A stretch of DNA of 64,000 nucleotides, from NCBI GenBank assembly GCA_021432635.1, contig MU270027.1:1-64000 (forward strand), read 5' to 3'. The stretch comes from Thozetella sp. PMI_491. Its lineage: Eukaryota; Ascomycota; Sordariomycetes; Chaetosphaeriales; Chaetosphaeriaceae. The position numbers and the translations under genes were made by a program. Of this stretch, positions 54,181 through 64,000 are shown in pieces. Every line of letters starts with the position of its first letter. Within the stretch, counting starts at the first letter, position 1. The notes below the pieces were generated by a model, which was given only the letters and a program-made list of their open reading frames with translations, was not told where the DNA came from and ran no database searches.

Positions 54181-55602
54181 GTTGCCGTCGGACTCGGTTA
54201 CATAGACAAGGGCAGTGAGTCCAGCAAGCTCAAAGGTGGTGGGCGGGGGTGGTCGAGGTCCAGGTGGCTGGCCGCGATTGCCGTTCGCGCTAGCAGCTTA
54301 TCGGATTGTTGACTTCTCCTTGAAAAGTATTTCGCTGTTCGAAGCCGCCTGGAAATGCGACCGAAAAGAGCGCTCTCGGCCGCCAGGTCGGGCTAAGGGA
54401 TCGGCAACCGCTGGCTATTGTCGACGAGTAAAATTTTCGAGATGGAATTTGTTGGTCGGTGCCGGCGACAAGATAGGTCGCACGTCACACAGGACCGGCC
54501 GGGGGGCTGCTGCTCTTGCCCGACGGGTATCGTGACGTCGAGAGGGAGAAAAATAGCGAGGCGCAGCGCGGGAACAAAGTGCAGAGATGGATGGCGATGA
54601 ATTTGAGGGCCTTTGGAGTCCGGGATGCCAGCGCCCTGGTGAAGTTAGCAGGTTTTGGGATTAATGTTGACTTTGGTCCGTGAACTAGGCGGACGGGGGC
54701 AGTTGTTTAATGGGCGTAGAGCTTTTCGCGACGCGAAATCGAGCTGTCCAGCCAATCTCTGGAACGAATCGACCCCACACTAGCCACGTGACTCGCGGAG
54801 AACAGGTGGGAGGGGGGATCGATCCAGGGGGTTGGACTTGCCCTCACTCTCGACTCTGCGATGCAAGGGGATTGCGAAGAGACAACACTCGAGCGGGCGA
54901 TGGGACACGATCCGAGGGTGGATTCGAGAAGAGAACGGTCTCGAGGTATTTTGCATGAGATCCGCGATGCGGCGCTCAAGGTTTTGGTGGCAGTGGGATT
55001 TCTTTGATCTGCGATTGTTTTGTTGACTTTGCTTTCGTTGCGACAATTTGGGTTTGACCAAGGTTCAATCGCCCGCTGGTATTTTGCGGCGGATTAACCG
55101 GCTTTCCGATTAGTGAGCAAATCATCGCAAACGTCGCGACAGGCGCTGCCCAAAAGAAAATTTCGCCACGCCTCGACTTTCTGGCACGCAAGCATGATTT
55201 CAAAGACTTAAGCTTGCCTTGCCTTGCGCAGCACCCAGAACAAATGTAAACAGAAAAAAATAGGGGTCCACTGCTAGGGTCTTCGCCACCCGATTTTCAG
55301 GGCTGCCCCCACTGTGCCCGCCTGCCCCGACAGAAGTCGACGGCACGGCACCTAAAGGAGCCGGAATTCCAATTAAACAGCCGACTGCGCTTCGGAGCAC
55401 GACAAGCGCTGTAGACTTGTTTTATTCTTTGCTTGATATAGCATCCGTACCCGCCACGCTTTTAAGGGTCATCGTATAAACTTCTTACAGAACCATAGCC
55501 ATGCATCCATTCATCCCGGGCTGACTGGCTAGCCAGTTTGGTACATCGGTACAGGTACCCCGGCCATAGTCATTCCTTGCACCAACACAAACAGCGATGC
55601 AC
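54181..55602. other. Intergenic, 1.4 kb
   Basis: Promoter region of the forkhead gene and 3' side of Ku80. Short frames on both strands overlap each other and resemble nothing. No RNA gene or repeat was recognised. Confidence 0.6.
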
Positions 55603-58043
55603 TCACTTCCAGAACTTGAACGAACCGTTATTAGCACCTTTTCGAGGTATGAGACGGTCTTGGAGTTAGTACTTACCGCCTGCGCCTCTTCGGGCGCCAC
55701 CTCCGAAAGCTCGTTTTCCAGCACTGTAATCAGCCCGAGCCGACCCTCTCGGATCCGCCACCACATCTCCCTCCTATCGCCATTAAGTTCGCCGCTAAGT
55801 ATACTCTTCTTCAGTGACGAAATGAATGTGTTATAGAGGGCCGGCATGTCGAGGCCAAGCAGTTCCTCGCGCATGACACGAAGCTTCTCCTGTGCTTGGC
55901 CATCTTTATTACCCCCGTAGCTGTTCGTGATGTCACTGCGAATGAGGACACCGAGCTGCTTCGTTACATCTTCGATGGCCGAATCATCCGTCGCCTTGGA
56001 GAGGATTTGCTTGTAGTCAGGAATGGCGTTTTCACTCGAAAGCTTAGTCCGCGTAGGCAGGGTGCTGAACAGCGCGTCAATGTCAAGGCCGGAGCGAGGC
56101 TTGACCGTCTCCTTCTTGCCGAATTTTCCTCCCTGTGCCTTTGGTGGGACTTCGATGTGTTAGTCAATGGTAGTAAGCGAGCGTATTAGAGCGCAAACAT
56201 ACCTTTCTTCACATCGCTAGCTTCGACAAGGGCATCGATCTGCCGCTTTGCGTTCTCCACAAGTTCTGTCGGAGGGCGGGAGTACTGCAAAAGAACTTCA
56301 TCGGGCTGTCCGAGAGGCTCATCTGGATGAACAGCACGTCGACGCACGGCCCGATCTAGCCTGTGAATCATCGGGTTGTAAGTTTCCTCGATTGCGGCAT
56401 ATTCCTCTCCGTCTCTACTTGCGGTCAGCATCAAGTGCCGTGTGGCATGGTTTAATGGAGCTCACGGTTGGCTATCCGCCGATAGATCCATTGCATCAAC
56501 GTAGTCACTCATTGCCTGGTTCAAGTTGTCGTTTGGAAGTAGGCGGTGCTTCTTGAGGACAGTTCCCGTTACCGTCAGAACCTTGTCCAGCGGAGGAAAC
56601 TGATACTGCCGGACATCTTCAGCGAAGGGCAGCGGCAAGTCGTAGAGGCATTCAAACTCTCCATCAAGCTTTGGGCTAGGCATCAGGAGAAGGAGTTTTG
56701 GCTCCTTTCCATCCTTCTCGACGAACCGCGCTACAGCGTACGATTCTAGCTCGTAAAGCGCGTTGATGAAAGACGAAAGTGCCACCTCGGCTTCATCGTT
56801 GTCCTTTTGCGCCTTGATCAGGTTGGCTTCGCCCATACTCATAAAGGGCCGAAAGCTGGAGAATGGGATGAACCCAAGGATGGTGAACTCCTTCTTCGTG
56901 TCGAGCTTGGTGACGTTCCAGTCCGACTCGCTGATGTGCACGGCGGTGTCTCCATAGAGATACCCTTTCGCCAGGTCCTCGAACTTGACATGCTTCTTCC
57001 CGCCGGGTTCGCTTGCGTCTTTAACCGAGTATTGCCGCTGGTGCTTGACATCCCCGAACTCGGTTCCACCCATTTGGACATCTTCATCTTCATCTTCTGC
57101 ATGCGAAGTGCCGGCATGGCCAGGCTTAACGACTACGCTGCTTGCTGACATGGGGATGGCGACCTTGGTCTTGGTATATCTCTCGACCGGGAAGACAGCA
57201 GCGCTATCGTATTTCTCGGGGTCTCCAAGTGTGAGAACTCCATCATAATTCTTGTATGGGCGGATTTGCTTGGCCCGTGGCGCCTCGGTATCCTCGATGG
57301 CTTCTACCATCGTGCCGAGAAGACCTCGATCACATCGATCACACAGTTTCTTGAGTAATCTCTCATTCAATCTCTGAGCCTAGGTCAGGGCTGACGCTAA
57401 AAGAAATATAGGGGGTGTAGGAGGATGGGAGTATGGCTACCTTCTGGTTGCGCTTGTTCTCCTCCTTGAACCCGTAGTCAGCATCATCAAAGTCGACGCC
57501 ACTACTACGATCAGCTTCCATTTCCTTAGACTAAATGCATTCAACTTACATAACCGTTAATTCAACGCCTTCTTCGTTAATCTTCTGTGAGACTTCCTCT
57601 ACCGCGTCCGCGTCGATGGGTTCACGGCCGTCCGTGACGAGAACGATCTTGCGGTTATACTTGAGTTTCTTGCAGTACTTCTGGATCATCATGAGTGCTG
57701 TTACAATGGCCGAAACGGCATCCCCGCCATTGGTCCCCGAGGGTTTGATCTCATTTTGCAGAGTGTGCAAAGCGGCCATGTTCATCGGCCCAATTTGTTG
57801 GAGAACGCTGATATTTTCGTAGCCCTCCAGGCCGGATCGCGCCTGGTCGTTGTCGGACTCATCAGTGCCAAGGCCAACGACACCCACGGTCCAGGTTTTG
57901 CGGTTGGCGGCGAGGGTTGTGGAGATCTTGTTCCACACATAGCGCATGCTCCAGTCCAGATCGCTCTCTGTCCGGCCGTTGCTACAGTCAGCCATAGCCT
58001 GGCCGAGAGTGATAATATACACTGTCGCCTCTTTGTCTGCCAT
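55603..58043 (-). CDS. KU80: Ku80 subunit of the Ku DNA-end-binding complex, 6 exons
   Basis: Exons 58043-57550, 57501-57441, 57379-56466, 56417-56203, 56149-55677 and 55614-55603 give 722 aa; the five introns are 48-62 bp. Ku80 pairs with Ku70, encircles broken DNA ends and starts non-homologous end joining; it also acts at telomeres. The N-terminal von Willebrand-like domain starts MADKEATVYIITLGQAMADC and includes RKIVLVTDGREPIDADAVEE; the Ku core includes FTILGFIPFSSFRPFMSMGE and FPPLDKVLTVTGTVLKKHRL. The C-terminal helical domain (VMREELLGLDMPALYNTFIS) ends, after the last intron, in FWK-stop, as in many fungal Ku80 proteins. Exon 4 uses the acceptor CCGCAAG, which alone keeps the frame. 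If the last intron is retained the frame stays open to 55485, giving a different tail. The gene is divergent from the DUF4149 gene. Confidence 0.92.
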
Positions 58044-58901
58044 TTTTGGCAGTGGTATGAGCTCTCTTCCACTGCGAGAGGGAGCGTTTTGGGCGACTAT
58101 TTAGTCGAGCTTTCTCACCCGAGAGGCTTGAAAGAGAATTCAGAGTGAGCAGGACCCGTTAATCTCAATTCATGAGTGCCGTGTGAAATTGTGAGCTTCG
58201 CAGGAGCCGATATTCATGGGTATTTGTATGAGGAAAGAACCGACATTCCAGGAAGAAGGAAATGGGATAGATTGGTATTTCAGGCACAGGCTTCCGTGAT
58301 GTTGAAACTACCAGTCGGCGTTAGGCAACAGGCGCGTCCAAGCTCAGCTCGCGTCTTTGATGCGGTTCCACGTGATAACTATTTCATGGGTTAGGGTTGC
58401 CCCCTCTGCTTCCAGGATCCGAAGCAAGATGCCGAAAGGAAAATGCGCATAGGCAGGTCAGAGTGGCTTGCGTCATTAAGGCCAGTTTCATCTATAGGTA
58501 CCTTACGCGGTATCTCTCGGCCACGGCACTGTTTGCAAAAGCCAACCACTAAGCACTCTGCCAGCATTTCACGAAAGTTCGGGGTTCCTATTTCGCTATC
58601 CCAAGACTTAGGCCCCACTGATACGGCCCATTCCCACGCTAATCCCGGCGGGGCTCTTCATAATCTCATAATGAGGCTGATGTCCGGCTAAGTGCATGAC
58701 AGAGCTCTCGATGGCGTGTTGCGCCGCGCTGCCGTTTCAGTCCTGAACTTATCTTGCGCCATCCGCCCACCTTTGCTGCCCTATTCATCGAAGAGCGCTT
58801 AGCCCTCCATCCTTCGCCGCTAGAATCGTCTTCTTTGCTCCCCCCGAGGGGCGCCCTTATTCTGTTCTTTTAGCTTTTTTCTCGCGAGCGTCTTGGACAA
58901 C
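58044..58901. promoter_or_regulatory. Divergent promoter, Ku80 / DUF4149 gene
   Basis: 858 bp between the two start codons. Short frames only; no specific element could be named. Confidence 0.5.
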
Positions 58902-59638
58902 ATGGTTGGCGTATTTTCGTTGGCTACCGGCCATATTCTCTCGTACGAGGCAATCTCCTTCGTCTTTCGCCCGCACACCTCCAAGACCGTGACATTGACG
59001 AGCATTTCCTACCTAGATATGGCACTTTGCTGGGCACTACCTTTTTCCATGTAAGAATCGGGCTTGTAACTTGGATACTACTGCCTACGGTGCAGCCTTT
59101 CGGATCCCTTTTGCTCACACTGTGACAGACCTTTGTTAGCAGCGTCATTGCTTACCAGAACTTGACGAGGCCTCAGTTCGGAGCTTTGATGGGTAACATC
59201 TTTCCTGTATACTTCTCGATCCAGTCTGCTATCCCTGTGATCCTCGTGTACACCTACCCGTCCGGCCCTTCGGCCCAGGGGGGCATCGTCGGGATTCTGC
59301 ATTCCTCGAACCGATGGGGAGGGTTGGTCCCAATCGCCACCATTTTCTTCAGCGCAATGGCGAACCTCCTGATCGTTGGACCGGCCACCACCAGAACTAT
59401 GAACTCCAGACGTTTGCAAGGTGAGTTCGGACATGGACGCTGCCGCTGCAGCCGCGCTAACCCACCAGCAGAACGAAAGGACGGCAAGAAGAGCCATGAT
59501 CCTCCGCCTCACTCGCAGGAGATGGAGGCGCTGAACAAGAAGTTTGGCGCCCTGCATGGAATCTCGTCGCTCTTGAATCTAGCGACCTTCGTCTCCTGTC
59601 TCGTCTACGGCGTCAAGCTCGCTTCTCGGCTAGAGTAA
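58902..59638 (+). CDS. DUF4149/TMEM205-like membrane protein, 4 exons including a 34-nt microexon
   Basis: Exons 58902-58942, 59017-59050, 59129-59420 and 59472-59638 give 177 aa. The microexon (59017-59050) is required to rebuild the conserved stretch GHILSYGTLLGTTFFHTFVS, which runs across exons 1-3; no single frame contains it. The family signature continues with RPQFGALMGNIFPVYFSIQS, NLLIVGPATTRTMN and KKFGALHGISSLLNL. About four membrane helices are visible. Animal TMEM205 lies in membranes and affects cisplatin resistance; the fungal function is unknown. Intron 3 ends CAGCAG, so the junction may give QERKDGKKS (59472) or QAERKDGKKS (59469). Introns 1 and 3 stay open in the upstream frame, a trap for automatic annotation. 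Confidence 0.85.
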
Positions 59639-60064
59639 CCATGCCTCTTGCTTTACTATGTGCATTATACGTCGGTGGTGGGAGAAAGAATTTTCAGGTA
59701 CGGTTTCTTCGCGGGCAGCAGTGGTAGATAACAAGTTTGGCTTGTGGCCAATTAGGTTATAATAATCTAGCTTATAGAGTCTTAGGCGGCATACAGACGA
59801 CCGCCTTAGACATGCCTTCCTCCATCCTGTCGACGGAGCTCTCTGTCCTGTCACTTAGAAAGAATATTGCCAAGTTTTCACTCCTTACGCCGTTCCCATC
59901 TGTAAAGCCAATATCATCAAGCGGCTACTCCAAGCAATGCAGGATATCCCACGCAGCAACCCGGCCGTTAACAGCCGTGCTTGATCCCATGGTATCTTGT
60001 TGAATAATAAAAAAGACGCAGTAGTGACGCTGAGCTAACAATCCACAAAGCGAGTGGTGTGGGT
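59639..60064. other. Convergent 3' region
   Basis: A 426-bp AT-richer gap between the stop codons of the DUF4149 gene and the small minus-strand gene. It should contain both polyadenylation regions. No other element was seen. Confidence 0.6.
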
Positions 60065-60451
60065 CTACCACCTGGAGGGTTGCAGATGGTTCAGCTTGTT
60101 GCTCGCTGCGAGAAGCTTCTTCTTTTCCTCGGCGAACTTCTTAGCCTGCACCTCTTTGCTCTCAGCCGGAATCTCGAGGTCACGCGCGTTCTTGACATAG
60201 TAACGCAGCGAATGCGGTTGAGGAGGCCGCGAGATCATCTCAGCCACGTTGATCTGGTCGGCCGGCTTCGGAAAGTCCCGGCAGAGTACGTCCACAAGCG
60301 TACCTCCAGCAGTTGATGAGGTGGTCGAGGTGCTGGCGGCCGACACTATCGAGGCATGTGTATCCGCGCGGCAGAATGCGGGTGCAGGCACGTCGACCGA
60401 AGAGAATGAACTCCTCTTGGAGGACACCGCTGAAGATTCTTGAGAGGACAT
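60065..60451 (-). CDS. Small conserved-looking protein of unknown function
   Basis: Single exon of 128 aa, not recognised as a named family. The first half is Ser/Thr/Ala-rich and likely disordered. The second half looks folded: VDVLCRDFPKPADQINVAEM, SRPPQPHSLRYYVKNARDLE, then a Lys/Glu-rich helix (SKEVQAKKFAEEKKKLLAAS). There is no signal peptide or membrane segment. A TATA-like element (TTTATATATTT on the minus strand, 60661-60651) lies about 200 bp upstream of the ATG, supporting a real transcript. Residue usage is protein-like and the opposite frame is not. Confidence 0.65.
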   Translation of the reverse strand: MSSQESSAVSSKRSSFSSVDVPAPAFCRADTHASIVSAASTSTTSSTAGGTLVDVLCRDFPKPADQINVAEMISRPPQPHSLRYYVKNARDLEIPAESKEVQAKKFAEEKKKLLAASNKLNHLQPSRW

Positions 60452-62082
60452 GGCTGCGATGTGCTCGGCAGTTGTAGCGTGTATCTCGTGGATGTGCCTT
60501 GGATGATAGAAGAACCAAATGCTTGGGGATGGGTAGGCAAGGCTATTCCTGACTTCGGGTCTCGTCTGCTCTTGGACGAAACAACTTGTAGAACAAGGCG
60601 GGATGCCAAAAGATTCTGCTGTGGCAGGCCAGAATGTGGGCGGCCGCGAAAAATATATAAACAGTCCCTACGCTACGGCTAGACTCTACACTAAGTCCGA
60701 CCGCCGGTCGGGCACCCCCACCAGTCCCAAATTTATTCATTTGAGATCCGAAGCGCCGAAATTTTCGAGATTCCCAGGGTCCTCCCCACTAATCTGGAAA
60801 ATGCGCGACCCTAGATGCAGACCGGCCTTGGTGACAGCTTGAGAAATTGTGGGTTCACGATGCGTCCAGGCGTGAAGGGCGGGCAAAGGTGGGTCCTGGG
60901 AGGCGAGAAGAAGAACGAATTTTCGCCCGGGTGACGTCGATCCCCCCCCGGTCACGATGGAGGATTTTCGGCTCGGGGCCAGAGGGCGCCTGCCGCTCCC
61001 CGCGCTTCCTCGGCCGTCCTCCGTGAGGTGTAAACGGAGTTGCTGTTGAAGATCACATGCCTCTTGCGGTAAAAGGGACTTAGGGGAAGGCGATACGACC
61101 GCGTTACGGGGCCAAGGAGAAAGACGTGCTTGCCCGACCATTTAATAGGCAACGCAAGTACCACTACAACTGTCCATCGCCCGAGCCTATTCTAAACTAC
61201 CTTGTTACCCTTGTTAGATAGTTATCTGTTGCCGTTTCGCTGCCATCTCTGTCGCATGGGCGCCGGCCTCGGATTTTGGGTAGCAGTGCCCCGGCGCCCG
61301 GCCCGCCTCGGCCATGCTAGACCCAGCCCCCCAAGCAAACAAGACACGATGAACTAGTCGCTGAGGCTCGTTCGTCCGTCCGAGTCAGGGGCACGATAGA
61401 TTACGACAGTAGTATATCCCTTGCGCTTGCCACCTGCTGTGCCGGCGGCTCCACGCTGGAAACTCGTTAGAAACCGTTTATGCGCAGCGCCGCCATGCGG
61501 TCGATGTTGGCTCGGCACGGCTAACGGCCGATCCCCCTCCCGGCACTGATTCGTCGAGTACCCCGAAGAAACGAGGGAAGAGGAAACCCGTGCGAAATAC
61601 CGCGGGTTCCCGACGTAAGGCAGCCAAGTAAAGCTCTATGCGGTTCCAACCCCATCTTCAGGGCCCACTTTAAAATGTACGATGACGGTGTTGCGCGAGG
61701 GGTCTCAAAGAAACACCATGCATATGACCCCTCAGAAGGAATTGACGATGGATGCCGGCATCGCGCGGCAACCACCTCAGCACAGATCGACCGTTCTCGA
61801 AGTGTGACCTATGCACCACCTCGCAGACCCATTACCTACAGGGCAACGATTGACTCGTGCGCTCTCCCCACGACGTAACCAGCATGCAGGAGCTCTGCCC
61901 AACCGGCCATATGACGAACTCCGAGGACGTCCGGGCCTAGGCCAGCGTTGCATACGCTCTACCAATGCCAGACCTCTTTTTCACAATGCACCGCACATGC
62001 CAAAATGCTTGCCGGCCAACTCCGCTTCCCTATCCAAACCTCCCCATGCCCGATCCGACGAAGAGGTCAAAGTGGACCTACT
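60452..62082. other. Intergenic, 1.6 kb
   Basis: Promoter of the 128-aa gene and 3' side of the DUF1295 gene. Several short overlapping frames occur on both strands; none is convincing. No tRNA or repeat was recognised. Confidence 0.6.
60651..60661 (-). promoter_or_regulatory. TATA-box-like element
   Basis: TTTATATATTT on the minus strand, upstream of the 128-aa gene. Position and sequence fit a core promoter; the transcription start is unknown. Confidence 0.5.
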
Positions 62083-63302
62083 CTAGCTTGTCTTCTTGTT
62101 GTACTTCTTGTCTAGTTCGCTGGTCCGGATAATCTTGGGCTCCCGAACCGGGGTTTTGTAATCCTCGGTGGTCGTCGGGACGAACATGCCCACGGCCTTC
62201 TGGTAGTCCTTGTATTCTGGATACTTGCCTGCCGTAATCGCCTCAGTGAGCCACGTTGAACCCTGGAAGAGTAGAACGAGGAATGACGGCCCGACTCCCG
62301 CCCAGCTGTAAAGATTCAGGGTAGCATAGCAGCTCCACTGGTACAAGAAGAGCCAGATGGACTGCTCCGCCGCAAAGTTAGGGTGCCGACTGAAGGCCCA
62401 TAGCCCAGACGTGATGAAACCTCTGTCTAAGTCTACCTGTTTAAAGCCTTTGAGGACCTTAGCTGTCTTCTGATACTGTGCCTTGGCCTGCTGGAAATCT
62501 GGCATTATGTCAGCCGCCGGCATCATTGTTTGATCTGAGCTTCATACCCCATTGTTGTTGGTCGGCGACGATTTCTATTCCCACGAAGGCGAGTTCGAGC
62601 ACAACGTAGGAGAGATCCTCCCAGCCAAAGTTCGGCTCTACCTGGTTCACAAGCAGTATGATGTAAACTGGCGCGGCCAATGCGAAGAGCAGCATGCTTT
62701 GAATAAAGGATATGAAGGTCCAGTTGAAGATGTGGAATAACCATTTGGGTATCTTGGCTCGGATGATCTCCCTGCGCAGACGTCAGCGAGCATTAGGGCC
62801 ACTTCCGCTCGGCATCAACATACCATCGGTAATCCTCGACACCAATGTCGTACCCTCCTTTCCGCCAGTAGTTGAAAGTGAGCCGGATCTACGTCAGAAG
62901 GTTAGCAGGGAGCCGACAGGCAGGGAGCCAGAAGTAGCTTACGCTCCACGCCGTGCTGAAGAATAGGGCTCCATCAACACGATAGTGATGCACTCCCGCC
63001 AGGCGCGCCCAAACGGCAAAGTGGGCAATATACAAGGTAGGCAACAGGCTCCAGAACCTATCCACCTGGGAGTAATTCCTGTTCACCTCCGCCGCCACGA
63101 GAAATACGGCACCGAGGAATATGGAGACCGCGAAGCCGAATATTAGGGGGTTTGTATTCACATAGAGGTCGAGCAGGCTACCGCGGTTCGAGATCACATC
63201 GACGAGCTTTTGTGGGAGCTCGTAGAGCTGCGGAAGGTAAGGCTCGACTGTGAGGTTGTAGCTGGCGCAGTCCTCAAGCGTCTTGAGCGTCGGGATCGCC
63301 AT
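62083..63302 (-). CDS. DUF1295 / steroid 5-alpha-reductase-like membrane protein, 4 exons
   Basis: Exons 63302-62943, 62888-62824, 62771-62548 and 62498-62083 give 354 aa; introns are 54, 52 and 49 bp. The family belongs to the isoprenylcysteine methyltransferase/5-alpha-reductase superfamily of multi-pass ER enzymes; the fungal substrate is not known. Diagnostic segments are NYSQVDRFWSLLPTLYIAHF, RLTFNYWRKGGYDIGVEDYR joined across intron 1, VGIEIVADQQQWDFQQAKAQ joined across intron 3, and RGFITSGLWAFSRHPNFAAE, the cofactor-side motif. About six hydrophobic helices are visible. Intron 3 (62499-62547) has GTATGA and a CTGAC branch; reading through it would add a spurious frame with a stop. The upstream open frame to 63506 lacks membrane-protein character, so MAIPTLKTLED at 63302 is the start. 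Confidence 0.9.
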
Positions 63303-64000
63303 TGCGGTGTATTGCTTTCGAATTGAGAGCCCCGCGATTCGTCCAGGTCCGCGCCTCGAGGATGTTGTTGAGCGAGCTTCCGCGAGGTTGGGGATGTCGG
63401 TTGCTATATGCGCGTCATTCGGGCCTCCAACTCCACTGCAGGCTTGTCGGTCGGCAGCACTTGAGCTCCGGCACAGACCGGTTGCTCCGCTTCCGATCTC
63501 GAGCATTGAACTTTAGTTTACCTTAGTCCCTGGCCCGTGTGGCAAATACGGTTTGTTACATAACCCCTTATGAATACCTACTAATTGCATATATGGGTTC
63601 ATGTCAAGTTCTATCCGCATGACGAGGTGCGCTAAGGTAAGGTAGGTATATATTGTTTGGACCTTCCTCACACAAACAAAATGGCACGAGATACAAACAG
63701 GCCATTCCCACAACTCCATATCCAAACTTAGTGACTTTGGAGCCTATCATAGAACACCTTACTCTCCTGCGGACCGTTGGAACTTCTCGCAGTACTCTTG
63801 CATGATGCAGACTGGTGGGAGCCAGACGTTGCCTTACAGAAGACATCGAGGTCGTGAGAAGCTTCTGTTCTCCTAGGCATCGGATTTCCCTGGGCCTTGG
63901 ACCCAAAATTTAGGAAAAAATACCACTGCGCGGCAGATGCATAAACGGTTCACGCCTTGCCTTCACCCTCCCCTCCTTTTCGCAGCAGTGTTCGCTGTCC
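63303..64000. other. Intergenic to window end
   Basis: Promoter side of the DUF1295 gene. No convincing frame reaches the right edge of the window, and no RNA gene was recognised. Confidence 0.55.

Overview
The window is nuclear DNA of a filamentous ascomycete (Pezizomycotina, probably Sordariomycetes). The evidence is GC-rich sequence, short introns (48-115 bp) with GTAAGT/GTATGT-type donors and CTAAC/CTGAC branch sites, and proteins with fungal architectures (Zn2Cys6 regulator, FHA-forkhead factor, Dml1/Misato, DUF5321, fungal Ku80). The class is inferred from protein resemblance and the species cannot be named. No prophage, CRISPR array, intact transposon, secondary-metabolite cluster, tRNA or rRNA gene was recognised.

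Layout, left to right. 1-10 kb: an NC2-alpha histone-fold corepressor, a membrane-anchored alpha/beta-hydrolase and a D-xylulokinase, all on the minus strand, then a 1.8-kb AT-richer gene-free stretch ending in a decayed coding relic. 10-21.4 kb: a CDF metal transporter (minus), a SIRT4-type sirtuin (plus), a DUF5321 mitochondrial protein (minus) and a single-exon separase of 2122 aa (plus). 21.4-28.5 kb: 7.1 kb without a credible gene, holding a run of 37 C and several microsatellites, upstream of a large Zn2Cys6 regulator whose leader carries short upstream ORFs. 32-45 kb: KRI1 (minus), a Rab5/Ypt5 GTPase (plus) with a GC-AG intron, a RING protein with RGG and Arg-Asp tails (plus), a septin-like GTPase with a C-terminal membrane segment (plus) and DML1 (plus). 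45.8-64 kb: a membrane-anchored PI-PLC X protein, poly(A) polymerase, an FHA-forkhead factor and Ku80 (all minus), a DUF4149/TMEM205-like membrane protein rebuilt with a 34-nt microexon (plus), a small unknown protein (minus) and a DUF1295 membrane reductase-like protein (minus).

Most genes are housekeeping: transcription (NC2-alpha, FKH, Zn2Cys6 factor), mRNA 3' processing (PAP1 and possibly the RING protein), ribosome assembly (KRI1), chromosome segregation and repair (separase, Ku80), trafficking (Rab5) and mitochondrial function (CDF carrier, DUF5321, DML1). They do not form one pathway cluster. Spliced models were built by hand from splice-site sequence, frame continuity and family resemblance; in each the exon lengths sum to a whole number of codons. 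I found no clear novel multi-gene system. The most useful observations are unusual gene structures (microexon, GC-AG intron, 12-nt terminal exon, tandem acceptor), the relic in frame behind the CDF stop, the RING/RGG/RD protein, the septin-like membrane GTPase and the long gene-free region before the Zn2Cys6 gene.
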